NCBI GenBank assembly: GCA_000406005.1
Contig: ASZN01000004.1
Span: forward strand, 1-64,000
Reading direction: 5' to 3'
DNA: 64,000 nt
From: Candidatus Poribacteria bacterium WGA-3G
GTDB lineage: Bacteria; Poribacteria; WGA-4E; WGA-3G
Part shown: piece by piece, positions 53,696 to 61,998 of the stretch
Layout of the letters: the number at the start of each line of letters is the position of its first letter
Position numbering within the stretch: position 1 is the stretch's first letter
Made by a program: the position numbers and the translations under genes
Notes under the pieces: model-generated
Databases searched by the model: none
Seen by the model: the letters and a program-made list of their open reading frames with translations, nothing else
What the model was told of the DNA's origin: nothing

Positions 53696-53989
53696 TTAGA
53701 GATTATCCCGCTGAGGTGTCACGAGCTCATCGTCTACAGATTCATACTGGACTGCCATGACCCATTCACCTGTTCCGCGTATCTGGACGTTGCACCTTTT
53801 CAACCACTCAATTAGAGCGATACGGTCACTCGCCTCCCATTCACAGACCATCCGTCCTGACAGTGTATCACACAAAACTCGAATATTATGAACGTTGTCG
53901 TTTTCTTCTTCTTTGAAACGCTTCAGCAGTCGCGCAACATCTTGACGTGTCATGCAAGCGATAGCGTGTGTAGAAACAAATTTAGGCAT
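53696..53989 (-). CDS. Small conserved protein, DUF4242-like
   Basis: A 97-residue protein starting MPKFVSTHAIACMTRQDVARLLKRF, with VRVLCDTLSGRMVCEWEASDRIALIEWL. This resembles the DUF4242 ferredoxin-like fold of small, possibly metal-binding proteins. It lies 35 bases upstream of the pterin synthase gene on the same strand. Function unknown. Confidence 0.55.
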   Translation of the reverse strand: MPKFVSTHAIACMTRQDVARLLKRFKEEENDNVHNIRVLCDTLSGRMVCEWEASDRIALIEWLKRCNVQIRGTGEWVMAVQYESVDDELVTPQRDNL

Positions 53990-54000
53990 ATTTTTTAATA

Positions 54001-54150
54001 GTGGTCAGTTAACAGTTAACAGTGATCAGTTAAGAGATGCCCCGACTGATAACTGAAAACTGTTAACCATTAAAACTGATAGCTTTCACCGAAAACTCGC
54101 GCTTTAGTCAAAGTATCTGTAGACGAGTTCTCGGTCAAAACTGAAAACCC
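54001..54150. repeat. Intergenic cluster of GTTAAC/AACTG inverted and direct repeats
   Basis: CAGTTAACAGTTAACAGTGATCAG (direct repeats of CAGTTAA) is followed by AACTGAAAACTGTTAACC and further AAAACTGAAAAC units. These can form several hairpins between the DUF4242-like gene and the rhodanese gene. No coding potential was seen. Confidence 0.5.
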
Positions 54151-54193
54151 GATAACTATTCAGCCGGAAGCCATCTTGCTGACAGTCATTCCT

Positions 54194-55042
54194 TTAGTCG
54201 CGTGCAATCGGCGCCCCGACGAGGTTACCCCATTCTGTCCAACTGCCATCGTAGTTGCGGACCTTTTCATAGCCGAGTAGATACTTCAGCACAAACCACG
54301 TATGCGATGAACGCTCACCAATACGGCAATAAGCGATTGTCTCTTTACTATCATCGACCCCTGCACCACCGTAGATTTCCTGCAATTCGTCGTGCGATTT
54401 AAAAGTGCCGTCCTCAGCAACCGCAGTCGCCCACGGGATATTCGCAGCACCCGGAATATGTCCACCGCGTTGCGCAGTCTCGCTCATCCCCGGGGGGGCA
54501 ATGACTTCACCAGAAAATTCGGCAGGAGAACGGACATCGACAAGGTTAACAACGCCTTGCCCTAATGTGTCGCGAACGTTAACCGCTGTGGCGCGAACGT
54601 TGTCATCCGGGAATTTCGCCTGATACCCTGTGCTTGAATGGTCTGGAACGTCGGTGACAAGTTCTCTGCCTTCATCAATCCATTTTTGACGCCCCCCGTT
54701 CATTACCTTCAATTGACTTTCATCATGTCCGTAATAGCGGAATTGCCACAAAGCGTACGTTGCGAACCAGTTATTATTATCACCATAGAAGATAACGGTC
54801 GTATCGTTGGCGATACCGCTGTCGTTGCAAAGTGCTTCAAACTGTTCTCTCGTGAGAATATCGCGTCGCACTTGGTCACACAGTTGCGTTTGCCAATTCA
54901 ACCCAACTGCGCCAGCGATATGTCCCTCAGCATAAGCCGAGGTATCGACATCAACTTCGAGCAGTCGGATACCGGCATCACCGCCGTGTGCAGCCACCCA
55001 TTCCGTACTCACCAAAACATCAGAATTTGCGTAATCAGCCAT
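54194..55042 (-). CDS. Thiosulfate/3-mercaptopyruvate sulfurtransferase (tandem rhodanese)
   Basis: A 282-residue enzyme with two rhodanese domains; the second has active-site Cys in AYCRIGERSSHTWFVL, the first is inactive (VIFYGDNNNWFATY lacks Cys). GGHIPGAANIPW is the family signature. It moves sulfane sulfur from thiosulfate or mercaptopyruvate to an acceptor; CRIGERS more resembles thiosulfate-type sequences. ATG at 55042 is preferred over TTG at 55054, which touches the AAGGAGG. Confidence 0.9.
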   Translation of the reverse strand: MADYANSDVLVSTEWVAAHGGDAGIRLLEVDVDTSAYAEGHIAGAVGLNWQTQLCDQVRRDILTREQFEALCNDSGIANDTTVIFYGDNNNWFATYALWQFRYYGHDESQLKVMNGGRQKWIDEGRELVTDVPDHSSTGYQAKFPDDNVRATAVNVRDTLGQGVVNLVDVRSPAEFSGEVIAPPGMSETAQRGGHIPGAANIPWATAVAEDGTFKSHDELQEIYGGAGVDDSKETIAYCRIGERSSHTWFVLKYLLGYEKVRNYDGSWTEWGNLVGAPIARD

Positions 55043-55114
55043 TTCTGTTTTCAAGCCTCCTTGTTCTGTCTCTGTTAAGATTTTCTTAAGATTTCCTTCA
55101 AATATAATAGCCTT

Positions 55115-55144
55115 GCGAGATACGCCCTCCGTAGAGCGTCTCGC
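55115..55144. repeat. GC-rich hairpin upstream of rhodanese gene
   Basis: GCGAGA...CGC (55115-55125) pairs with GCGTCTCGC (55136-55144) across a two-base bulge. The wider gap 55055-55344 also contains TGACTTG...CAAGTCA near 55259 and 55285 and no gene. Confidence 0.4.
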
Positions 55145-55344
55145 TGCTTATATTATACATTTCTAAGTGCTATTTGTCAAATAGAAATGCGACTCTGCTA
55201 TTATCTTCTCTATAGCGTACCTAGCACCAGGCCACTCCTGCTGGAACCGCCAAATTGCGTTGACTTGTGTTAAGTTGTGTCAAGTCATCTGGTCTCCATC
55301 CGTTAGGACTAACAGTTCTGATGTCACAGTGCTTGAGTCCAGCC

Positions 55345-55944
55345 CTACCGTTTTTTTAGCTCCGCCCAAGTTGTCGTTAAGCGATTCCGGGGATGCACAG
55401 CAAAACCCTCAATTTCATTCGGTAGTTTGGGGACAGCGTTGGGGTCTATTGCCATATAAACGGCATCCAAACGGGTATCGCCTTCCCTAGACCAAAATGT
55501 AACGGTATGTTTCCCCGGTTTCAGATCAAAGGTCAACGGATTCTTTTCGCGCCATTTTACTTTTCCCCACGTCCACTCCTGATGCTGACCTGTATCCCAG
55601 ATCATGTCGGCATCACCCGGTTGTGGACTTTTCTTCTGATCGACTGTGACATGGAAAGAGTCCTTCGCCGTATCTTGGGCAATCACCCGCCCCCACATCG
55701 TGTACTGACCGGGTGTTCTAACGTTAATCACGAAATCGGCTTTACCGGGGTGGCGACCGCCCCCGCCCTTTCCCGCCGATATATACATACCGCCTGAAGC
55801 TTTCTTATCTTCATAAATTTCCATGATTTCTACAATTTCATCTGCATCTTCGGCTTCAAAGCCAATCTCAGTAGCAATGCAATAACCGACCAATCCCAAT
55901 ACAAGCAGTACAAATTGAATCAATAACAACCGCATATATTTCAT
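55345..55944 (-). CDS. Exported CBM6-like protein with C-terminal LTTTW motif
   Basis: A 199-residue protein starting behind AAGGAGG at eight bases. A hydrophobic N-terminal segment (about 3-24) is a signal peptide or anchor. The rest resembles carbohydrate-binding module 6-type beta sandwiches (FEAEDADEI, GGMYISAGKGGGGRHPGKADFVINVRTPGQYTMWGRV, HTVTFWSREGDTRLDAVYM). It ends in RLTTTWAELKKR, almost the same tail as the LamG protein at 58308. Probably displayed outside the cell, binding glycans. Confidence 0.65.
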   Translation of the reverse strand: MKYMRLLLIQFVLLVLGLVGYCIATEIGFEAEDADEIVEIMEIYEDKKASGGMYISAGKGGGGRHPGKADFVINVRTPGQYTMWGRVIAQDTAKDSFHVTVDQKKSPQPGDADMIWDTGQHQEWTWGKVKWREKNPLTFDLKPGKHTVTFWSREGDTRLDAVYMAIDPNAVPKLPNEIEGFAVHPRNRLTTTWAELKKR

Positions 55945-56037
55945 GCGTATATCCTCCTTAGGTTTGTAATAGCGCACTTCATTGCGCGTGTTTTTCTCCT
56001 CGCTTTACCAATACAAAACACTGACTTTAGCGTCTTA

Positions 56038-56193
56038 GATCTCAAAGCCCACTACCGTGGACTGAAGTATTTACAAGAAACACTAAAAAGGCTTCCACAA
56101 AAACCTGAACCTATTGTTATTGACCAACTCACTGAACATCTGACTTCTATTGGCTCTATTCATCAAACACCTGCTCAACTCAGGCCTGGATAA
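56038..56193 (+). pseudogene. C-terminal remnant, probable transposase
   Basis: An open frame encoding DLKAHYRGLKYLQETLKRLP followed by IVIDQLTEHLTSIGSIHQTPAQLRPG and a stop. It has no proper start and the text resembles a transposase C-terminus, but the family was not identified. The gap 56194-56425 has no further gene. Confidence 0.4.
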
Positions 56194-56425
56194 GTTGGTG
56201 AAGGTATTGTTGATACTAACATTATTAACAATTCCTGCATTATTTGTCAAGAAAAATTTCATTTTTCTTGCGTAATATAGTTATGTCGTAGCAATTTTCA
56301 TGCCAAAGTTAACTCAAATGTGAAATCACTTGAAAAAGAAAGTTTCCCAATAATTCCGCTTCACAAAGTGAGGTCTTGCTGTCCAATTCTTGGACAACTT
56401 TGTTCAAAAGCCGAATCCGAAAGGT

Positions 56426-56752
56426 TTATACACCAAACCAATACCGACACTTAATCAGGAAGATATTCTTTCCTTCATCGGTGAAACTGCTTCCCAACCG
56501 GTGGAACGGACGAAACTCAAGTTCCTCTGCACCCACTTCCTCTAACTGGATTGCGCGTGATTGGGACCACACTAAAAACAGGGTGCTGCCCGGCTGGAAT
56601 TCCCAGCGGAGAACGGTGTTACCTCTCAGCGAACGCATGTGGAAATCAGGGTTTCTCTTGAGCGGATACGGTTTGAACCGATACGACTTTGGCTCCACCA
56701 ATTCCTTGAAGTTTTCATAGTCGCCAATCGTAATGTCTGCAGGCTTGTTTAC
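56426..56752 (-). pseudogene. C-terminal fragment of a DUF5916-family protein
   Basis: About 108 codons without upstream continuation (a stop precedes). Text KRNPDFHMRSLRGNTVLRWEFQPGSTLFLVWSQSR and IFLIKCRYWFGV is the typical end of the DUF5916 beta-barrel region found in large exported CBM9-containing proteins. The other several hundred residues are absent. Confidence 0.7.
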
Positions 56753-56801
56753 TTACCGACTGAAACCCGATTGAGACAAAAAACTTCAGAATTTTTGAGG
56801 A

Positions 56802-57269
56802 TTAGTCAGAGATCTCCGCACCGCACTGTGGACAGGTGTCACCCCACGTTGAACGTCTACCTTCACCGCAAACACGGCATTCGCCGAAAGGATGCTCATC
56901 CGGTTTCGCGCGAGCACCGCCTTTCTTGTAAGTGATGATGCGCCATACGGTTTCACCGTCCTCTTCATAGCAGAGCCAGACCCCTTCTTTCCGGCCATCA
57001 GCCGAGCTGCCATCATGTTTCCGATACGGACCGCCCCATTTGCGGTTGCCGTTCTCATAATAGCAGACGTACTCGCCTTCGTTCTTGCCATCACGGAAAG
57101 AGGCTTCGCTCGCTTTGTTGCCATTTTTATGGTACTGAATCCAGGGACCATCTTTCTTGCCGTGAATGTAGTTCCCTTCGCTCCGCTTATTTCCATTCGC
57201 GTAATAGGTGACCCAATAGCCGTGCTTTTTGCCATCAACTATCTCACCATCGGTAAGTGATTTTGCCAT
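56802..57269 (-). CDS. MORN-2 (YwqK-like) repeat protein with zinc-ribbon tail
   Basis: A 155-residue protein with about four MORN-2 repeats (HGYWVTYYANGNKRSEGNYIHGKKDGPWIQYHKNGNKASEASFRDGKNEGEYVCYYENGNRKWGG) and a C-terminal CRVCG...CPQCG zinc ribbon. YwqK-type repeat proteins include antitoxins of LXG toxins, but no toxin gene is adjacent here. The start has a duplicated ribosome-binding site. Confidence 0.75.
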   Translation of the reverse strand: MAKSLTDGEIVDGKKHGYWVTYYANGNKRSEGNYIHGKKDGPWIQYHKNGNKASEASFRDGKNEGEYVCYYENGNRKWGGPYRKHDGSSADGRKEGVWLCYEEDGETVWRIITYKKGGARAKPDEHPFGECRVCGEGRRSTWGDTCPQCGAEISD

Positions 57270-57298
57270 TTTTTTACCTCTCCTTTTTTTACCTCTCC
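57269..57298 (-). repeat. Tandem duplication of the RBS
   Basis: A 15-base unit (GGAGAGGTAAAAAAA on the minus strand) occurs twice in direct succession before the ATG at 57269, giving two Shine-Dalgarno sites. Confidence 0.7.
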
Positions 57299-57350
57299 TT
57301 GCGGTTAAACAACATGGATTTGAACTTTGATGTTATCTTCTTAAGAATAC

Positions 57351-57474
57351 TTAGGACTTACGCATGCTGCTCTTTTGTAGCACAAACTTCTCAGTTTGTG
57401 TCACCAGAACCCTGTGTTTTCCGAAAATTCTCATCTAACAGAACGGGCTGCAGTCAAAATTGCGTAAGTCCTAA
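57351..57474. mobile_element. MITE-like element, copy 2, with TA duplication
   Basis: TTAGGACTTACGCA (57351-57364) and TGCGTAAGTCCTAA (57461-57474) are perfect 14-base inverted repeats; the outer TA on both sides is consistent with a TA target duplication, as in IS630/Tc1 elements. The inside carries GTAGCACAAACTT-like palindromic text related to 32335-32395. Confidence 0.75.
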
Positions 57475-57523
57475 ATCCTATAGACATTGCGTCGCTACGC
57501 GACTGAAGAGGGTTTTGAAGTCT

Positions 57524-58232
57524 TCAAGGTTTCCGTGTAAAATCCGGACCTGGGTCTGAGTCGGTGGGTGGTGATAACAGATAGTAAGGCAGGCTCGCCG
57601 GACGTTGGAGATAGTATCCAAGAAATACATGGTGAAGAAAGTAATTATCAAAAGCGGTTGCGGATGTCAACCCTTTTTCAAAGAGTGCCTGAAAGTAGCG
57701 AGGATAACTTCCGGGTTCAGCGTGCTGCGTGGCATCCGGTCCGAACATCGCATTCAGCAGCGAATCGCTAAAGTAGAGATCGAATGCCACCTGCCAAATA
57801 CTGACTCGAAAAGAGTAACGCCGAGACACTGGCAAGTCGGTCTTTCTCTTGAAACAGTGCGCGGATTTCAGATTCATTAGCGACCAGATCAAAGATAAAT
57901 TCTCGTAGACCACGGAAAAGCGATTCAAAGTTCCCATTCTGATTGAGTCCGTTTGGATCGCTGGTTCCAATATTAAATCTCTGATGGCGTGTCGCTGTAT
58001 CGGTATCTTGCAAGGCACGCATCTTTTCCCGAACGCGTTCTAACTGTGCCGGATTAAAATCAACGAGCGTGATATGCAAGTCGGGAAACAGTGCTTGCAG
58101 CGTTAGGGCAGTGCATCCACCAGAAGCGATTAACAGTACATTGCTCGCGTTTGTTAATCGGATTAACGCCGCCTCCACCATCGGATCCTCTCTAACAACT
58201 GCGAATTGTACGGCATTATCCCGCATGTGCAT
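57524..58232 (-). pseudogene. BtaA/DUF3419-like aminocarboxypropyl transferase, frameshifted and truncated
   Basis: The first frame (from 58232) has AVVREDPMVEAALI, LLIASGGCTALTLQAL and ITLVDFNPAQLERVR, the SAM-binding start of DUF3419/BtaA proteins. One extra T in a T3 run (57796-57798) shifts the frame; the other frame resumes with WQVAFDLYFSDSLLNAMFGPDATQHAEPGSYPRYF and DNYFLHHVFLGYYL. The C-terminal third is also missing. BtaA transfers a 3-amino-3-carboxypropyl group from SAM to diacylglycerol for betaine lipids. Confidence 0.75.
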
Positions 58233-58307
58233 TGACTCCGCAAATGACCGTTCTGTGCATTGCTTTCTATCTCCGATAATCGAGCGATGTTCACCTGCCG
58301 CTGACCA

Positions 58308-59087
58308 TCACCTTTGCTGTTTAATGTCGCCCCAAGTTGTTGTCAATTTACCAACAGATGAAACAGCGAGGGCACCTTCAAGACCCTCTGTCATAACAGT
58401 AGTCAAGTCGTCTTCACTCAGAGGTGCGTTGAAGATCGCAACTTCATCGAGGACACCGTTGAAATCCCATCCTGGGCCGCCTTTCCAGCCTGCCAACCAG
58501 ATGGAACCGCCATCGTTATTCTGCGTGAAACCCGGTTTTCCGACCTTCAAATCCGCGACGGTTTCGCCATCAACATAGAGCGCGAGTATCTCACCGTCGT
58601 GTGTTAAGGCGACAAAACTCCACGCCTCCATCTCCCATGTTCCACCCCGAATTTGGCTGTTATCTATCACACCGTTAAATAGGAAACTACCGTAGAAGTC
58701 GTTTGGACCGATAAGAATGTTTGGGTTATGCCAGTCCCTCTCTATGAGTCGGACGTGTTGACCGGAAGGGTTACCGAGCGGTTTCACCCAGAGCAGATAC
58801 GTGAATCCGTCAAGAAAATCATCCGTCGTCTCGCTCGCTGGAATAACGACATGATTGCTCCCATCAAATTCAATCCCCATGCCTTCTTTCCCTTCAACGC
58901 GTTCGGCATCAACAATCTTTCCGTCGTTCCCGTTTGCTGACGAGTCTTTAACCGTATTCCCCTTTCCCTGATCAAAGTGCCACATTCCCATCAAGGATTC
59001 TGGATCAATTTCTGATATGCTTTCCTGAATCCATATTCCTGAAATAAAGAGAACTGTCATAGCGATTAAAGCACCTATAACTCTCAT
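58308..59087 (-). CDS. Exported LamG-domain protein with C-terminal LTTTW motif
   Basis: A 259-residue protein with a signal peptide (about 3-22), then a LamG/concanavalin-like jelly roll (about 32-225, MGMWHFDQGKGNTVKDSSANGNDG, GVLDEVAIFNAPLSEDDL, typical of LamG-3). It ends in KLTTTWGDIKQQR. Likely a secreted or cell-surface carbohydrate- or matrix-binding protein. GGAGG precedes the ATG. Confidence 0.85.
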   Translation of the reverse strand: MRVIGALIAMTVLFISGIWIQESISEIDPESLMGMWHFDQGKGNTVKDSSANGNDGKIVDAERVEGKEGMGIEFDGSNHVVIPASETTDDFLDGFTYLLWVKPLGNPSGQHVRLIERDWHNPNILIGPNDFYGSFLFNGVIDNSQIRGGTWEMEAWSFVALTHDGEILALYVDGETVADLKVGKPGFTQNNDGGSIWLAGWKGGPGWDFNGVLDEVAIFNAPLSEDDLTTVMTEGLEGALAVSSVGKLTTTWGDIKQQR

Positions 59088-59200
59088 CGTTTTGAACCTC
59101 CGTTTTCAAACCATGCATCCAGTTCAGATTTGCCATTTCTTCCGTTGCGAAGATTATACCGTAAAATCATCTACAAGGCAATACTTTCTTCCGAGGTAAT

Positions 59201-59333
59201 CAGTGCCATTCAATTTTAAGAAATTATTGGGTTGGACACCTTTTTCCCCAGGATCCGCTGCGAAATGCTGCGAAATGCTGCGAAAATTTCAGCGGTTTGT
59301 TTTAAAGCATAACATATACTAAGTGTTAACACC
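59201..59333. repeat. Dispersed 120-130 bp repeat, copy B
   Basis: Matches 31539-31657 almost throughout, with an extra 14 or so bases after TTGGAC. It contains GCTGCGAAAT repeated nearly three times. Sequence similarity ends at the same TAACACC in both copies. Confidence 0.8.
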
Positions 59334-59525
59334 TACGAAAAGGACAACCCTCGAGGTAATCTGTAATATTCTCAATTTCAAAACGATAGGAAACACCGTG
59401 TGAAGTGATTGAATTGCGTCCGAGGGTATAAATCTCACCGGTGAGGTGGCTACGCAGCACGGAATGTCAGCTTTGCTATGGCAGGCTGCCCAGGCCGTCC
59501 ACAAAGTGAAGTGACCGGAATGCAA

Positions 59526-59600
59526 CGCTGGAGGCACGTAGTAGGTTTCCCGCCGTAGCGGTGAGGGTTCTAATAACCTTTACACGAGAAACCGCCAGCG
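59526..59600 (+). ncRNA. Structured RNA candidate with three-way junction
   Basis: CGCTGG (59526-59531) pairs with CCAGCG (59595-59600). Inside, GGTTTC (59544-59549) pairs with GAAACC (59588-59593). Within that are CCGC-CGTA-GCGG (59550-59561) and a GGTT-CTAAT-AACC hairpin (59566-59578). These nest without conflict into a multi-helix fold. It lies in an intergenic space (59334-59673) with no supported protein. It may be a transposon-associated guide-type RNA remnant or another ncRNA; strand is not certain. Confidence 0.4.
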
Positions 59601-59673
59601 CACCTTAATATCTTTGCACACTGCAGGGAATGTGGGTGGGTCTTCTATGGATTTGATTGTGCTGTATCATAAC

Positions 59674-60072
59674 CTATACTGCTTCAAACGCTTCACGCCT
59701 TAAGATTTCTACAATTTCGTCCCATTTGGGATATGCAGCAATCTTCGCAGCAAGTTCAGCGATATCTTTAGCGGTTGGTTGCACATCTTCGTCCTTACCA
59801 AAAACATGCTCGCAAATGTAAGACGTGCATTCAGTTACTCCCGTAAAAACGAAAGCGTTAATTCTTGGTATATCCTCGCCCCATTGTTCCGAGAGATACA
59901 TAATTATTCGGTTAATGTGTCCGACTCTATGTCGTGCCATTTCGCCATAAAATCGTTCCCAACCCAATAGTTTCCAAATCTCTGTAAAATTTGTCCAGCC
60001 TTGTGAACGAAGGTGCAACATGATAACGTAAGCATCCATCTTGATTTCAGGGCTTGGATTCGGTTTATCCAT
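59674..60072 (-). CDS. Hypothetical protein
   Basis: A 132-residue protein, start chosen at the ATG six bases behind AAGGAG; the frame is open further upstream to 60195. It has no membrane segment or recognised motif. Features are a helical N terminus (DAYVIMLHLRSQGWTNFTEIWKLLGWERFYGEMARHRVGHINRIIMYL) and a charged C terminus. Unknown function, beside defence-like genes. Confidence 0.5.
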   Translation of the reverse strand: MDKPNPSPEIKMDAYVIMLHLRSQGWTNFTEIWKLLGWERFYGEMARHRVGHINRIIMYLSEQWGEDIPRINAFVFTGVTECTSYICEHVFGKDEDVQPTAKDIAELAAKIAAYPKWDEIVEILRREAFEAV

Positions 60073-60274
60073 GCGATACTCCTTGATATAGCGTGGTGTT
60101 GGAGAAGCAAAAGTCTCTCCGGTTATGTTGCGAAAATCGCAACTGTTATTTGCTAATAATCTCACTAAATCCAAAATTGTCGTTTTCCTTGACAAAATGG
60201 ATCAGAAAATTGTACAGTATTAAGAGAGAAGGGGAGACGTTAACCTCCCCAAAATGACCAAAAACTATCAATAA

Positions 60275-60333
60275 GGCTTGAGATGTTTTGGTGCTATTTC
60301 TATCCTAACATACCCACCAAAACGCGTCAAGCC
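60275..60333. repeat. Long hairpin upstream of DUF2971 gene
   Basis: GGCTTGA (60275-60281) and GTTTTGGTG (60285-60293) pair with CACCAAAAC (60315-60323) and TCAAGCC (60327-60333), 16 pairs with one 3x3 internal loop, and a 21-base loop. A smaller GGGGAG...CTCCCC hairpin lies at about 60232-60250. Confidence 0.6.
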
Positions 60334-60363
60334 ACTTTCTTTTCCTAATAGGAGAAACAAGCC

Positions 60364-60405
60364 ATGATTCAGTTAAATTGGGCGATGTGCCAGAACAATT
60401 CTTAA
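60364..60405 (+). promoter_or_regulatory. Possible leader peptide (13 codons) overlapping a hairpin
   Basis: AGGAG at 60350-60354 is followed nine bases later by an ATG and 13 codons (MIQLNWAMCQNNS) ending in TAA 60403-60405. TTCAGTTAA (60368-60376) and TTAACTGAA (60402-60410) form a perfect 9-bp stem, extended by AATTG/CAATT, that ends directly at the AAGGAGG of the next gene. Translation of the leader would open the stem; this fits translational attenuation but is untested. Confidence 0.45.
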
Positions 60406-60427
60406 CTGAAAAGGAGGTAGGTTTCAG

Positions 60428-61354
60428 ATGAAAGGAACTTTAAATATCCAGCCTGATTTAGAACCTGATTTAGAACCTGACGAAAGTATCACACTTTGGA
60501 GATATATGAGTTTCTCCTCATTATGTGAAATTCTTATGAACAATTATATACCCCTGATTCCTATTCAACACTTCTCCGATAAATCAGAAGGTCGTATATT
60601 AAAAGAGATTTTATCCAAATTACCCAACACTAATAGACTTGCAGTTGAACAGACAATGCAAATATACAAAGAGACAACATACGTATCTTCATGGTATAAC
60701 GCTGAAAATGAAAACGCTGCTATGTGGGATAGATACACATATAGCGGAGAAGGTGTTGCCGTAAAGACAAACGCTAAATTGCTGTTATATTCTATAGAAG
60801 ATGCTAAAAAATGGTACAGCTTAGAAGATCCTGATCCTATGCCAGTGGGAGTCACTTTGCCCTCGCATATCATTGTTAAGCGAATTAAATACATCAATTA
60901 TGAACCATCAGATTTTGAGGCAACGCAAGAACAATTGCAGCAAGGGAATGATAAACTATGTTTTTTTTATAAAATGGACGATTACAAAGATGAATCGGAA
61001 ATACGAATATTAACATCACGATGTGAGGAGGTACATCGGCTTTATCAAACAGGTATGGTACCTAACTATAAAGAAGTAATGGAATCCTCACTTCAACCCG
61101 TATACGAACAATTGAGTAGTCAAGGATACAAACTTAGTGAACACTTTTCACCTTTTCAAAATTCCATGCCATTATATATAGAATCATCTGACAATCTTAT
61201 TGAGAAGATTGTTATATCTCCATATTCCCACAACCAATTCATTAAAACTGTTCGACAAACTATTGAATACATTAACACTTGTAGAAAATCAAAAGGTCGT
61301 CCAATATTCCAAGTATCTAAAGTAGTTGAATCAAGGCGAAAAGATTGGGTATAA
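60428..61354 (+). CDS. DUF2971-family protein
   Basis: A 308-residue soluble protein with LWRYMSFSSLCEIL near residue 22 and TYVSSWYNAENENAAMWDRYTYSGEGVAVKT (about 87-117), the conserved core of DUF2971. The family is common in phage-defence and mobile regions; its activity is not established. AAGGAGG precedes the ATG. DNA is AT-richer than the housekeeping genes, suggesting transfer. Confidence 0.75.
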   Translation: MKGTLNIQPDLEPDLEPDESITLWRYMSFSSLCEILMNNYIPLIPIQHFSDKSEGRILKEILSKLPNTNRLAVEQTMQIYKETTYVSSWYNAENENAAMWDRYTYSGEGVAVKTNAKLLLYSIEDAKKWYSLEDPDPMPVGVTLPSHIIVKRIKYINYEPSDFEATQEQLQQGNDKLCFFYKMDDYKDESEIRILTSRCEEVHRLYQTGMVPNYKEVMESSLQPVYEQLSSQGYKLSEHFSPFQNSMPLYIESSDNLIEKIVISPYSHNQFIKTVRQTIEYINTCRKSKGRPIFQVSKVVESRRKDWV

Positions 61355-61410
61355 AACCCTAATTTCCAAGCCCGTATCTACTCATCGCGAAAACTAAACA
61401 CTTTACAACA

Positions 61411-61956
61411 CTAACGAGAACGTCCCGATCTACCGTAGTCGGACGAAAACTTCCACAGTGCCCTATCAAGTTCTCGCATTGAAACGTTGTTCCGGTTTGC
61501 AATGTCGCGGCATGACTCAATATACTCCAACCAGAACGGATATGAAACTCTTTTTTTCCACGGCCGTCCGATAGACCAAAGCGCGTGTATATCAAGGATA
61601 GGGTAATCTCCTTCATCGTAGAGATGTAGGATTGCAGATGCGGTCGGCTGTCCGATACCTTGCAACTGGGTTAACGTTAGTAATTTTGTCCAGTCGTCTG
61701 TGGATGTGAACACCCCTCCCGTGATCTCTTGTATGAAGTTGTCGGTATTCTCTAAAGTAAGAGCTGCACGTCTGGGCGATTTCCAACGAGCCACTTCGTG
61801 CAATTCGTCTTTCGTGAGGTAGCCGCGGCTCAGAACGTCGCATCTGAGGTCAATCAAGCGCTGTTCTCTCATGCGGTTTTCTTGTCTCTGTCGTTCCGTG
61901 TATCGGTTCGCCCAGTAGTCTATTTTGGACTCGCAAAAGCGTAGATTCATATTCAT
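61411..61956 (-). CDS. HhH-containing protein, unknown
   Basis: A 181-residue protein. LTQLQGIGQPTASAILHLYDEGDYPILDIHALWSIG (about 94-129) is a helix-hairpin-helix with the GIG turn and following Asp, as in HhH-GPD DNA glycosylases, but the usual catalytic Lys and FeS Cys are absent. It likely binds DNA. It is close behind the ApeA-like gene on the same strand. Confidence 0.6.
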   Translation of the reverse strand: MNMNLRFCESKIDYWANRYTERQRQENRMREQRLIDLRCDVLSRGYLTKDELHEVARWKSPRRAALTLENTDNFIQEITGGVFTSTDDWTKLLTLTQLQGIGQPTASAILHLYDEGDYPILDIHALWSIGRPWKKRVSYPFWLEYIESCRDIANRNNVSMRELDRALWKFSSDYGRSGRSR

Positions 61957-61998
61957 GGTGTGTCGTGTCCTTCATGTTCTCTTGTCTGGCAGATAACA

